From Actinomadura alba (GTDB taxonomy: Bacteria > Actinomycetota > Actinomycetes > Streptosporangiales > Streptosporangiaceae): DNA of 64,000 nt. The notes under the pieces were generated by a model. The model saw only the letters and a list, made by a program, of their open reading frames with translations. It did no database searches and was not told where the DNA came from. The stretch lies in contig NZ_JABVEC010000016.1 in the NCBI RefSeq assembly GCF_014323705.1, forward strand, positions 124,001 through 188,000, read 5' to 3'. Shown in pieces: positions 36,246 through 44,427 of the stretch. Within the stretch, counting starts at the first letter, position 1. Each line of letters opens with the position of its first letter. A program made the position numbers and the translations under genes.

Positions 36246-37449
36246 GACCACCCCGCTTCCGCTCCAGGGAGTGACCGTCCTCGACCTGTCGTGGCACCTG
36301 GCGGGCCCCTACTGCTCCATGATTCTGGCGGATCTCGGAGCGCGGGTGATCAAGGTCGAACGTCCCGGCGCCAACGGCGGCTACGACCCGGGCGGGGTCG
36401 CCCGGCACCAGTACAAGGGCGAGGACGTCCACTACATCGCGCTGAACCGCAACAAGCGGAGCATCATCCTCGACCTCAAGGACCCCGAGGACCATGCAGC
36501 GTTCCTCACCATGGTCGGGAAGAGCGATGTCGTCTTCAACAACTTCCGACCCGGCACCATGGACAGGCTCGGGCTGGGCTTCGACGCCCTCAGGGCGGCC
36601 AACCCGAGCATCATCTTCGCGTCGCTGAGCGCCTTCGGTAATACCGGCCCGGAACGGATGCGTCCCGGCGTCGACCTGGTCGTCCAGGCCGAGTCAGCCG
36701 GCATGAGCATGACCGGCGAGCCGGGGCAGCCCCCGGTGCGTGCCGGGCTGCCGATCGCCGACCTCGCGGGCGGCATGTGGACCGCGATCGCGATCCTCGC
36801 GGCGCTGCGCGACCGTGACCAGAACGGAGGCGGCGCCAAGGAGATCGACACGAGCCTCTTCGACTCGCATCTGGCCATGATCCCCTACTTCACGGCTTAC
36901 CACACGATCAACGGCTTCACCCCCGGCCCGCAGGGATCGGGTGGCCACAGCCCGACGTACGGCGCCTTTCGGACCAGCGATGACCGCTACGTCGCGCTCG
37001 CGGTCATCGACCAGAAGCCGTGGAAGTTGCTCTGCGAGGCGCTCGAAACGCCGGAGCTGCTCGCCGACGAGCGGTTCGCGAACGCCAAGTCGCGCATCGA
37101 CCACACTCCCGAGCTGCGCGCGCTGGTGCAGAAGGTTGTCGAGAAGCGGACAGCCGACGAATGGATGCAGCGCTTCCTCGAGCTCGGTGTTCCCGCCGGC
37201 CGGGTCAACGAGCTCGGCGAGACACTCCAGAAGCCGCAGGTCAAGGCCCGAGGAATGCTCGTGGACATCGAGCACGTGCTGGGCGGCACCATCCAGCTCC
37301 TCGGCACGCCGGTGCACATGACGGGCTACCAGCCGACGTTCGTCTCCCCTCCTCTCATCGGCCAGCACACCGACGAGGTGCTGAAGGAGTTCGGAATCGA
37401 ACGCGCCAACCCGACCCACGCGGGCGCTGACTCGGAGGGAGCGCTGTGA
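36238..37449 (+). CDS. Family III (CaiB/BaiF) CoA transferase
   Basis: The 403-residue product is a full-length family III CoA transferase with the N-terminal phrase VLDLSWHLAGPYCSMILADL, NKRSIILDLK, NNFRPGTMDRLG, the catalytic Asp in GLPIADLAGGMWTA and YGAFRTSDDRYVALA. It transfers CoA between acids, so it probably activates the substrate of the pathway, since no acyl-CoA ligase is in the cluster. It is translationally coupled on both sides. Confidence 0.92.
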   Translation: MDRTTPLPLQGVTVLDLSWHLAGPYCSMILADLGARVIKVERPGANGGYDPGGVARHQYKGEDVHYIALNRNKRSIILDLKDPEDHAAFLTMVGKSDVVFNNFRPGTMDRLGLGFDALRAANPSIIFASLSAFGNTGPERMRPGVDLVVQAESAGMSMTGEPGQPPVRAGLPIADLAGGMWTAIAILAALRDRDQNGGGAKEIDTSLFDSHLAMIPYFTAYHTINGFTPGPQGSGGHSPTYGAFRTSDDRYVALAVIDQKPWKLLCEALETPELLADERFANAKSRIDHTPELRALVQKVVEKRTADEWMQRFLELGVPAGRVNELGETLQKPQVKARGMLVDIEHVLGGTIQLLGTPVHMTGYQPTFVSPPLIGQHTDEVLKEFGIERANPTHAGADSEGAL

Positions 37450-38039
37450 GCGCGCTTGACCCCAACAACTCGGTCGTCGTCCTGCTGGACTGTATGGAGG
37501 GCGTGGCGGGCGGCAACCTGCCTGACGCCGCGGACCGGGAGCGGTTCGTGACTGCTGTCAGCGCCCTGGTCGACACTGCTGCAGGGGCCGGTGTCCCGGT
37601 CGTCCGGGTCGATGTCGAGTTCCGGCCTGGCCACGTCGAGGTAGCGGCGAGTAACTCGTATTTCTCCGGTGTGAAGGCCGCCGGCCGGCTGGAGGCGGGC
37701 TCCAACGCCACCTTGGTGATGAAGGAGCTGGAGCCGGTCATCGGCGGCGCCGTCCGTGTGGTGAAGAAGCGGATTGGCGGCTTCGCCGGAAGCGACCTCG
37801 AGATGGTCCTCCGGGGCCTCGACCGTCGGCACCTCGTGCTCGGTGGCCTGATCACCCGAGGTGCGGTGTTGTCGACGGCCACCGAGGCCGCCGACCGCGA
37901 CTACGCCGTCACCGTGGCATCCGACGCGTGCCACGACCCCGACCCCACCGTTCACCAAATGCTCCTCGAGTCCGTGCTGTCCATTCGGGGCAAGGTCTGC
38001 ACCGTCGCGGAGCTGAAGGAAGAGCGGGTGACCCGGTGA
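37446..38039 (+). CDS. Isochorismatase-like hydrolase lacking the catalytic Cys
   Basis: The 197-residue protein has the isochorismatase/cysteine-hydrolase fold. Asp is present in VVVLLDCMEG and Lys in VVKKRIGGFAGSDL. The nucleophile region reads GLITRGAVLSTATEAADRDY, where family members have GxxTxxCV, so the catalytic Cys appears to be Ala. It is likely non-hydrolytic, or uses a different mechanism as isochorismatase itself does. GTG 37446 overlaps the CoA transferase stop by four bases and its own stop overlaps the next gene, so it is tightly kept in the operon. Confidence 0.8.
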   Translation: MSALDPNNSVVVLLDCMEGVAGGNLPDAADRERFVTAVSALVDTAAGAGVPVVRVDVEFRPGHVEVAASNSYFSGVKAAGRLEAGSNATLVMKELEPVIGGAVRVVKKRIGGFAGSDLEMVLRGLDRRHLVLGGLITRGAVLSTATEAADRDYAVTVASDACHDPDPTVHQMLLESVLSIRGKVCTVAELKEERVTR

Positions 38040-38806
38040 ACCGGATGGAGGGAAAGGCCGCGCTCGTCATCGGGGCGGCCGGCGAGATCGGCGCCGCCAT
38101 CGCACGTGAGATGGCGCGGGAGGGCGCCAAGGTTGCGGTGGTCGACATCGAGCGGGCCGGGGCCGAGGCCACCGCCGCCGCCATCAAGGAGGACCACGGC
38201 GAGGCCGCCGCGTGGGGCCTGGACATCACGGTCGAGGCCGACGTCGAGACTGTCTTGCAGGAGGTGGTCAAGCAGTTTGGTGAGATCGACGCGCTTGTCA
38301 ACTGTGCCGGCATCACCGGGTCGCACGCCCACGCTCACGAGGCCACCGAGGCCGACTTCGACCGTATCTTCAACATCAACGTGAAGGGCGTTTGGCTCGT
38401 CACGAAGTACGCCATTGCCTCGATGCTCCGCTCAGGTGGAGGCAGCATCGTCAACGTTTCGTCCATCATGGGCCTGGTTGGCGGCTCGTCGCTGCCGCAG
38501 TACCACGCGACCAAGGGCGCCGTGCGGCTGATGACCAAGGCTGACGCGATCAGCTACGCGAGCCGTGGCATCCGGGTGAATTCAGTCCACCCCGGCCCCA
38601 TCCAGACTTCCCTCAGCGTCGCGGCTGCCAAGAGCGACCCGCTGGGCGAGGAGGAGTACATGCGTCGGCTGCTCTCCAACGTCCCGCTCGGGCACCGGGG
38701 TGAGCCCGACGACGTCGCCCATGGCGTGGTCTACCTCGCCAGCGACGAGGCCAAGTTCGTCACCGGCGCGGAGCTGGTGATCGACGGTGGCTACACCGCC
38801 CGCTGA
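38036..38806 (+). CDS. Short-chain dehydrogenase/reductase (intact active site)
   Basis: GTG 38036 overlaps the preceding stop (ATG 38045 is an alternative). The 256-residue classical SDR has the cofactor loop GAAGEIGAAIA, Asp in VDIERAG suggesting NAD, NCAGITG, Ser in VNVSSIMG and YHATK. It ends with AELVIDGGYTAR. It is probably the 3-hydroxyacyl-CoA or related alcohol dehydrogenase of the pathway. Confidence 0.9.
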   Translation: MNRMEGKAALVIGAAGEIGAAIAREMAREGAKVAVVDIERAGAEATAAAIKEDHGEAAAWGLDITVEADVETVLQEVVKQFGEIDALVNCAGITGSHAHAHEATEADFDRIFNINVKGVWLVTKYAIASMLRSGGGSIVNVSSIMGLVGGSSLPQYHATKGAVRLMTKADAISYASRGIRVNSVHPGPIQTSLSVAAAKSDPLGEEEYMRRLLSNVPLGHRGEPDDVAHGVVYLASDEAKFVTGAELVIDGGYTAR

Positions 38807-38830
38807 CGCCCGAGACAGAAGGACATCACC

Positions 38831-39796
38831 ATGGGTATCAACGCTTGCGTCATCGGCGGCGGCAGCATGATCGGTTCCCACCTCGTCGACCAGCTCGTCG
38901 CCGACAGTGAGGTCGACACGGTCACGATCATCGACGCCGTCTTCGCGCCCGACACTCAAGCGAACCTGGCCAAGGCCGTCGAGTCGCCCAAGGTCACCGT
39001 GCACGAGGGCGACATCCGCAACTACGACCAGCTCCGCTCCCTGATGCAGGGCACCGACGAGGTCTACCACCTCGCTGGCGTCATGTCTCTCGACGGCCTC
39101 GGCAAGGAGCGGTGGATGTGGGAGGTCAACGCTGACGGCTGCTTCAACGTTCTCGAGGCAGCCCGCGACCTCGGCGTACGCCGGGTGGTGGCGTCGAGTT
39201 CGGCGGCGGTGTACGGCGAGATACCTGGCGACTCCCTCTTCGAGGAGAGCGGCTACCCCCGCCCGCGCACTGTGTACGGCGCGACCAAGGTCGCCACCGA
39301 GGCGCTCTGTATCGCCTACGACGGCTCGATGGGACTCGAGACGAATGTGCTGCGCTACGGCATCGTCTACGGGCCCCGCCTCCACCGACGTGCGAAGTCG
39401 TCGCTGCTCGTGAGTGACATCATCGACGCCTTTCTCCGCGACGAGCAGCCGATCATCCAAGGCGACGGCAGCGAGGAAATGGAGTGGGTCTACGTCGGTG
39501 ACGTGGCCCGAGCGAACATCGCGGCGATGCGCTCGGAGTGCTCCGGCGAGGTGTTCAACGTCGGTACGGGACGCTCGAACTCGACCCGCGAACTCGTCGA
39601 GATCGCCAAGCGGATCACCGGGAGCACTCAGGAGCCGAAGTACGTGAAGCCAGAGACGCCGCACAAGTTCACTCAGAACATCATGTCTGCGACCAAGGCG
39701 GAGAAGCGGCTGGGCTTCGTCGCGGAGACGCCGCTCGAGGTCGGCATCGGCCACCAGATCGAGTTTCAGCGAGCCCGGCTGGAGCCGACCCGATGA
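38831..39796 (+). CDS. NAD-dependent epimerase/dehydratase (extended SDR)
   Basis: ATG 38831 follows AGAAGGA. The 321-residue extended SDR has the cofactor motif GGGSMIGSHLVDQL, Ser in ASSSAAVYG, YGATK and FNVGTGRSNS, as in UDP-sugar epimerases. In a cluster without sugar genes it may oxidise or reduce a hydroxy-acid intermediate. It overlaps the next gene by four bases. Confidence 0.85.
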   Translation: MGINACVIGGGSMIGSHLVDQLVADSEVDTVTIIDAVFAPDTQANLAKAVESPKVTVHEGDIRNYDQLRSLMQGTDEVYHLAGVMSLDGLGKERWMWEVNADGCFNVLEAARDLGVRRVVASSSAAVYGEIPGDSLFEESGYPRPRTVYGATKVATEALCIAYDGSMGLETNVLRYGIVYGPRLHRRAKSSLLVSDIIDAFLRDEQPIIQGDGSEEMEWVYVGDVARANIAAMRSECSGEVFNVGTGRSNSTRELVEIAKRITGSTQEPKYVKPETPHKFTQNIMSATKAEKRLGFVAETPLEVGIGHQIEFQRARLEPTR

Positions 39797-40584
39797 CCGG
39801 CCATGCCCCGCTGACCGTCAGTCGGCTCGGGGGCGGAATCGAGCTGTGGACCCTCGATCGTGCCGAGACCCGCAACCCGATCTCGGACACCGAAATGGTG
39901 ACCGCGATCGTGTCGGCGGTGGACCGTGTCACCGGCGACCTCGAGGTGGGCGCGGTCATCCTCACTGGCGCCGGGACGGCGTTCTCGGCCGGTGGAGACG
40001 TCAAGGCGATGCAAGACCGGCGTGGCCTCTTCGGCCAGCCGCCCGCGGGGCAGCGGGTCGGCTACCAACAGGGGATCCAGCGAATCACCCGCGCCATGGT
40101 CGAGTGCGACGTTCCGGTCATCGCCGCCGTCAACGGCCCGGCCATCGGGGCCGGCTGCGACCTCGCGCTGATGTGCGACCTGCGGGTGGCGAGCACGACC
40201 GCCACCTTCGCAGAGAGCTTCGTCCGGCTGGGCCTGATCCCCGGCGACGGTGGTGCCTGGTTGCTGCCCCGCATCGTGGGGCACGCGAAGGCCGCTGAGC
40301 TTGCGCTCACCGGCCGGCGCATCGACGCCGCGACGGCGGAGGCGTACGGCATGGTGTCGCAGGTCGTCGAGCCCAATCAGCTGCTTCCCGCAGCCCAGGC
40401 CCTGGCCGCCGAGATCGCGGAGCTGCCGCGCGAGGCGGTCCGCATGACCAAGGCGCTGCTGCGGCGGTCCGGTGACCTCGGGCTCAACGACATGCTCGAG
40501 CTGTCCTCGGCGATGCAGCCACTCTGCCACGCGACCGCCGAGCACCAGGAGCTCGTGGCTGCTTTCGGGGCGAGGAGTCGATGA
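39793..40584 (+). CDS. Enoyl-CoA hydratase
   Basis: The 263-residue crotonase-family protein has both oxyanion-hole segments (GAGTAFSAGGDVKAM and NGPAIGAGCDLALMCDLRVA) and FVRLGLIPGDGGAWLLPRIVG. The first canonical Glu position (AESFVRLG) lies as in hydratases and isomerases. It starts in an ATGA overlap and also overlaps the acyl-CoA dehydrogenase gene after it, fitting hydration of the dehydrogenated acyl-CoA. Confidence 0.9.
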   Translation: MTGHAPLTVSRLGGGIELWTLDRAETRNPISDTEMVTAIVSAVDRVTGDLEVGAVILTGAGTAFSAGGDVKAMQDRRGLFGQPPAGQRVGYQQGIQRITRAMVECDVPVIAAVNGPAIGAGCDLALMCDLRVASTTATFAESFVRLGLIPGDGGAWLLPRIVGHAKAAELALTGRRIDAATAEAYGMVSQVVEPNQLLPAAQALAAEIAELPREAVRMTKALLRRSGDLGLNDMLELSSAMQPLCHATAEHQELVAAFGARSR

Positions 40585-41720
40585 TGGACCAGACCTCGAG
40601 GCCAGTCACCACGAGCGAAATCAACTCCCTACGCCGTGAGGTGCGCGGCTTCCTGGCGGCCTTCCGCCGCGAGGGACGTTTCACCCCGACGGTCGACTGC
40701 TGGGTGCGGGGCTGGGACGACGAGTTCAGCAAGGAGCTCGGCCGACGAGGCTACCTGGCGATGACCGTGCCGACGGCGTACGGCGGACAGGGGCGCACCC
40801 ACCTCGAGCGGTTCGTGGTGACGGAAGAGCTGCTTGCGGCCGGTGCCCCTGTCGCCGCGCACTGGATCGCCGACCGACAGGTCGCACCGTCGCTGCTAGC
40901 GCATGGGACCGAGGAGCAAAAGCGCGAGTACCTACCGCGGATTGCCGCTGGTGAGTGCTACTTCGGCATCGGGATGTCGGAACCGGACTCGGGCTCCGAT
41001 CTGGCCAGCGTGCGCACCAAGGGAGTCAAAGTCGACGGCGGCTACCGGATCACAGGCTCAAAGGTCTGGACCTCTGGTGCGCACCGCGCCGAGGCGTTCT
41101 TCGTCCTCACCCGGACCACTCCGCTCGGCGACGGTGGCAAGCACGAGGGTCTGAGCCAGTTCATCGTTCCCCTGGACTCGCCCGGCGTCGAGGTGCGACC
41201 GATCGTATCCGCTGACGGTCTCCACCACTTCAACGAGGTCTTCCTGGACGAGGTCTTCGTCGCTGACTCGGCCGTGCTCGGTCGCATCGGCGATGGCTGG
41301 AAGCAGGTCACCTCTGAGCTCTCCTTCGAGCGGAGCGGACCGGAACGGTTCATGTCGACGTACGTGTTGCTGGAGTCGCTGATCGCCGAAGGGCGCGTAC
41401 AGGAGCACGGCTCTCGCCAGCTCGGCAGGATCGCATCACGCCTTGCCGCGCTGCACACGCTGTCGTTCGGGGTCGCCCAGCGGCTGCACCGAGGCGGGCC
41501 CGCGGATACCGACGCCGCTCTGGTGAAGCTGCTGGGCACCGAGTTCGAAGGCGACGTGGTGGCGTGGGCTGCCGACGAGATGGATGGTCAGGCACACGAC
41601 CCGATGGGGTTCATCGGGCAGCAGCTGCGCATCGCGCAGGTCCAGCGCGCGGGCTTCACACTCAGGGGAGGCACCTCGGAGGTTCTCCGTGGTGTCGTGA
41701 CACGGGGGTTGACAGTATGA
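40581..41720 (+). CDS. Acyl-CoA dehydrogenase (full-length subunit)
   Basis: The 379-residue product has all three acyl-CoA dehydrogenase domains, with FGIGMSEPDSGSDLASVRTK and VWTSGAHRAEAFFVLTRT for FAD and substrate. The C-terminal bundle ends in GFTLRGGTSEVLRGVVTRGL, where the GGTSE Glu is kept. It is immediately followed, with a four-base overlap, by a second shorter dehydrogenase gene, the arrangement of heterotetrameric dehydrogenases known from steroid side-chain degradation. Confidence 0.92.
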   Translation: MMDQTSRPVTTSEINSLRREVRGFLAAFRREGRFTPTVDCWVRGWDDEFSKELGRRGYLAMTVPTAYGGQGRTHLERFVVTEELLAAGAPVAAHWIADRQVAPSLLAHGTEEQKREYLPRIAAGECYFGIGMSEPDSGSDLASVRTKGVKVDGGYRITGSKVWTSGAHRAEAFFVLTRTTPLGDGGKHEGLSQFIVPLDSPGVEVRPIVSADGLHHFNEVFLDEVFVADSAVLGRIGDGWKQVTSELSFERSGPERFMSTYVLLESLIAEGRVQEHGSRQLGRIASRLAALHTLSFGVAQRLHRGGPADTDAALVKLLGTEFEGDVVAWAADEMDGQAHDPMGFIGQQLRIAQVQRAGFTLRGGTSEVLRGVVTRGLTV

Positions 41721-42739
41721 GCCCGGATTCGCTCACCGCGGAGAACCGCGACCTGCGGTCGATGGCGGATGCGCTCTTCACCGCTGCCATTGACCGCGAG
41801 GCCACCAGGAGTGGTGACTTCGATGCCGACCTGTGGGAAGAGCTCCACGCGGTAGGGCTCGCCGACCTCACCGCGCCGGCGTCCGTTGGCGGCAGCGACG
41901 CCACCTGGCGACAGGCGGCGCTCGTCCTCGACAGTGCTGCCCGGCACGGCATCCAGGTCCCGGTCGCCGAGCATGACCTGCTCGCTGGCTGGCTGCTGCG
42001 CACGATCGGCGACCCCGACGGCTCCTCCCGGACGGACACCTTCGGGCTCTCGAACGACGGCGCGTCGTGCGTCCTGCCGTGGGCCGACGTGGCTGAGACC
42101 GCCGTCATCCTCCGCGAGCAGAACGGGGAGTGGCATTACGCCCGGCTCCGCTTGCACAGCGACGACGCGCCCCCCGCCGTCGCGTTCGGCGGTGTGACGT
42201 GGAGCAGGCTGTCGGAGCTCGAGGCAGTGAACTGGAAGCCGGTGGGCAGCCCGGGCGTGGCTGACGCGGTCATCCGGCGCGGGGCGGCGGTCCGGTCGAT
42301 ACAGGTCGCCGGTGCGATGGACGGCATGAACTCCTTGACGGTGGAACATGCCATGATGCGGCGGCAGTTCGGGCAGCCGCTGAGGAAGTTCCAGGCGGTG
42401 CAGCGTCTGCTCGCCGACGTGGCCGCACACTCGGCACTTGCTGGGACGGCCGTGGCCCGGCTGGTCGACGCGCTCGAGCAGGACGCGGTCACCGACGCGG
42501 ATGTGGCCGTGGCCAAGTCGTGCGTCGGGCGTTCCGCCGAGGTGCTGGTGCGCGCCTCTCATCAGGTGCACGGCGCGATCGGCACCACCCAGGAGCACCG
42601 GCTCCACCGCTTCAGCGGCGCAATCTACGCCTGGTCGCGAGACTTCGGCGGAGCAGCGACCTGGGAACGCAAGCTCGCCGAGCACCTCTCGGGGCCCGAG
42701 GCGGCCCAAGACCTCTGGCGCCTCGTGACGGGGGTCTGA
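41717..42739 (+). CDS. Acyl-CoA dehydrogenase-like partner subunit
   Basis: The 340-residue protein starts at ATG 41717 in an ATGA overlap. The N-terminal and C-terminal helical domains are recognisable (RRQFGQPLRKFQAVQRLLAD; HQVHGAIGTTQEHRLHRFSG). The middle beta domain is poorly conserved and shortened. Such diverged subunits pair with a full-length dehydrogenase to form a heterotetramer with fewer active sites. Pairing with the preceding gene product is inferred from coupling. Confidence 0.85.
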   Translation: MSPDSLTAENRDLRSMADALFTAAIDREATRSGDFDADLWEELHAVGLADLTAPASVGGSDATWRQAALVLDSAARHGIQVPVAEHDLLAGWLLRTIGDPDGSSRTDTFGLSNDGASCVLPWADVAETAVILREQNGEWHYARLRLHSDDAPPAVAFGGVTWSRLSELEAVNWKPVGSPGVADAVIRRGAAVRSIQVAGAMDGMNSLTVEHAMMRRQFGQPLRKFQAVQRLLADVAAHSALAGTAVARLVDALEQDAVTDADVAVAKSCVGRSAEVLVRASHQVHGAIGTTQEHRLHRFSGAIYAWSRDFGGAATWERKLAEHLSGPEAAQDLWRLVTGV

Positions 42740-42743
42740 GCAC

Positions 42744-43499
42744 GTGGCACTTGAGGGCGTGGACTTCAGCGCTGGCGAGGACATGCGCCCCCAGAAGCTT
42801 CCCAAGAGGATCGCGCGGCGGATCGTCGAGCACATCATCTCCCACGACCTCGGGCCCGGCACGCGGCTTCCGGTCGAGGCCGAGCTCGGCGAGACGCTGG
42901 GGGTGGGCAAGAACACCCTGAGAGAGGCGATGCGTCTGCTGGAGAGCTGGGGGGTGATCACCATCCGGCAGGGCCGTAACGGCGGGCCCGTCGTACGCTC
43001 TCCGCAACCTCGCGACGTGCGGGAGGCGTTGACCGTCCAACTGCTGTTCTCGTCGGCATCGCTGCAGGGCGTCTACGAGGCCCGATGTTGCATCGAGCCG
43101 CACAGCGCCATGATGGCGGCTGGCCGGCTGCCCGACACCGGCATTCAGGAGCTGCGGAGCTCGGTGGCTCGGATGCGCGACTTCGTCGATGACACGCCGG
43201 TGTTCCTCGCCGAGAACCGGCGCTTCCACGAGCTGATTGCGGCCGCGACCGGAAACGTGGTCATGCAGGCCTTCATCGACACGTTGAAGGCCGTCTTCGA
43301 CGGTTCCTCCGCAGGCGTGAACTACTCGCGTGGCGTGCGTCTGGCAGTGGCCGACGCCCACGAGCGGATCACTGACGCCGTCGCGTCGCGCGATACGGCC
43401 CGCGCGGCCCGCGAGATGGAAATCCATCTTCGGGAGGCGGGGGACTATTGGGGCAAGCAGGGGCGGATCCGCCTGGGTTACGTCACATGGGAGGGATGA
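42744..43499 (+). CDS. GntR/FadR-family transcriptional regulator (paralogue 2)
   Basis: GTG 42744 starts four bases after the dehydrogenase stop. The 251-residue protein has a winged helix (TRLPVEAELGETLGVGKNTL, then REAMRLLESWGVITIRQGRN) and a FadR-type C-terminal domain. It shares long blocks with the regulator at 29945-30706, including NGGP, REALTVQLLFSSAS and AATGNVVMQAF. It sits inside the operon, so it probably feeds back on it. Confidence 0.9.
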   Translation: MALEGVDFSAGEDMRPQKLPKRIARRIVEHIISHDLGPGTRLPVEAELGETLGVGKNTLREAMRLLESWGVITIRQGRNGGPVVRSPQPRDVREALTVQLLFSSASLQGVYEARCCIEPHSAMMAAGRLPDTGIQELRSSVARMRDFVDDTPVFLAENRRFHELIAAATGNVVMQAFIDTLKAVFDGSSAGVNYSRGVRLAVADAHERITDAVASRDTARAAREMEIHLREAGDYWGKQGRIRLGYVTWEG

Positions 43500-43503
43500 A
43501 CAG

Positions 43504-44427
43504 ATGGCGACGGTATGTCCGGCTGAGCTGATCGGGGTCGACGCAACCCTGGACCGCGTCGCGACCGGATTCGTGTTCACCGAGGGGCCGGTGTGGGTCC
43601 CTGCCTCCGGCAGCCTGTTGTTCTCGGACCTGCGCGGGTCGAAACGTTACCGATGGGATCCGGTCGCGGGCGTCTCCGTGGTGTGCGAGGAGACCAACAA
43701 GGGCAACGGCATGGTCCTGGGCGCCGACGGCCGGCTCGTCGTGTGCGAGCACGTCACCTCGATGGTGGTTGCCATGGACGCCGATGGCACCGGCCGGGGG
43801 CGCGAGGTGCTGGCCTCCCACTACCAGGGCATGGAGCTGAACAGCCCTAACGACGTGACCCTCGGCCCCGACGGGATGCTGTGGTTCACCGATCCCCCTG
43901 CCGGCCGGCGCAACGACGTGTCGGGGCTGCGGCGTGACCCGGAGCTGGACTTCCAGGCGGTCTTCCGGCTCGACCCCGAGAGCGGGCCGGAGCCTATGGC
44001 CGACGGGTTCGAGCTGTGCAACGGCCTCGCCTTTGCCCCGGACGGGTCAAGGCTCTACGTCACAGACACCTACGCGGCCAAGATTTGGATGTACCTGGTG
44101 ACCGCGGACGGTCGTCTAGGCGCTCGTGAGCAGTTCTGCGACCTCGGGCCGCTCGACATGGAGGTCGGTTGGGGCGACGGGGTGCGGTGCGACGAGCACG
44201 GCAACGTCTGGTCGACCGGGCCTCATGGCATCTGGGTGCTCGACCCGCAGGGCGTGCGGCTCGGGCTGGTCGAGGTTCCTGAGCCCGCCGCCAACCTCAC
44301 CTGGGGGGGCGATGACGGCCACACGCTGTTCGTCACTGCGTCGACGAGCCTGTACGCCGTACGCACGGAGGTCGCTGGGCACCGACCGGCGGTGCGCGAT
44401 GACGGAGGCGTTAAAGGTGTTCGATGA
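43504..44427 (+). CDS. SMP-30/gluconolactonase-family lactonase
   Basis: The 307-residue six-bladed propeller protein carries the metal-site phrases of the family: Glu in FVFTEGPVWV, Asn in NSPNDVTLGPDGMLWFTDPP, Asn in ELCNGLAFAPDGSRLYVTDT and Asp in GWGDGVRCDEHGNVWSTG. It would hydrolyse a lactone, suggesting a ring-opened or hydroxy-acid intermediate in the pathway. It overlaps the meaB-like gene by 29 bp. Confidence 0.88.
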   Translation: MATVCPAELIGVDATLDRVATGFVFTEGPVWVPASGSLLFSDLRGSKRYRWDPVAGVSVVCEETNKGNGMVLGADGRLVVCEHVTSMVVAMDADGTGRGREVLASHYQGMELNSPNDVTLGPDGMLWFTDPPAGRRNDVSGLRRDPELDFQAVFRLDPESGPEPMADGFELCNGLAFAPDGSRLYVTDTYAAKIWMYLVTADGRLGAREQFCDLGPLDMEVGWGDGVRCDEHGNVWSTGPHGIWVLDPQGVRLGLVEVPEPAANLTWGGDDGHTLFVTASTSLYAVRTEVAGHRPAVRDDGGVKGVR

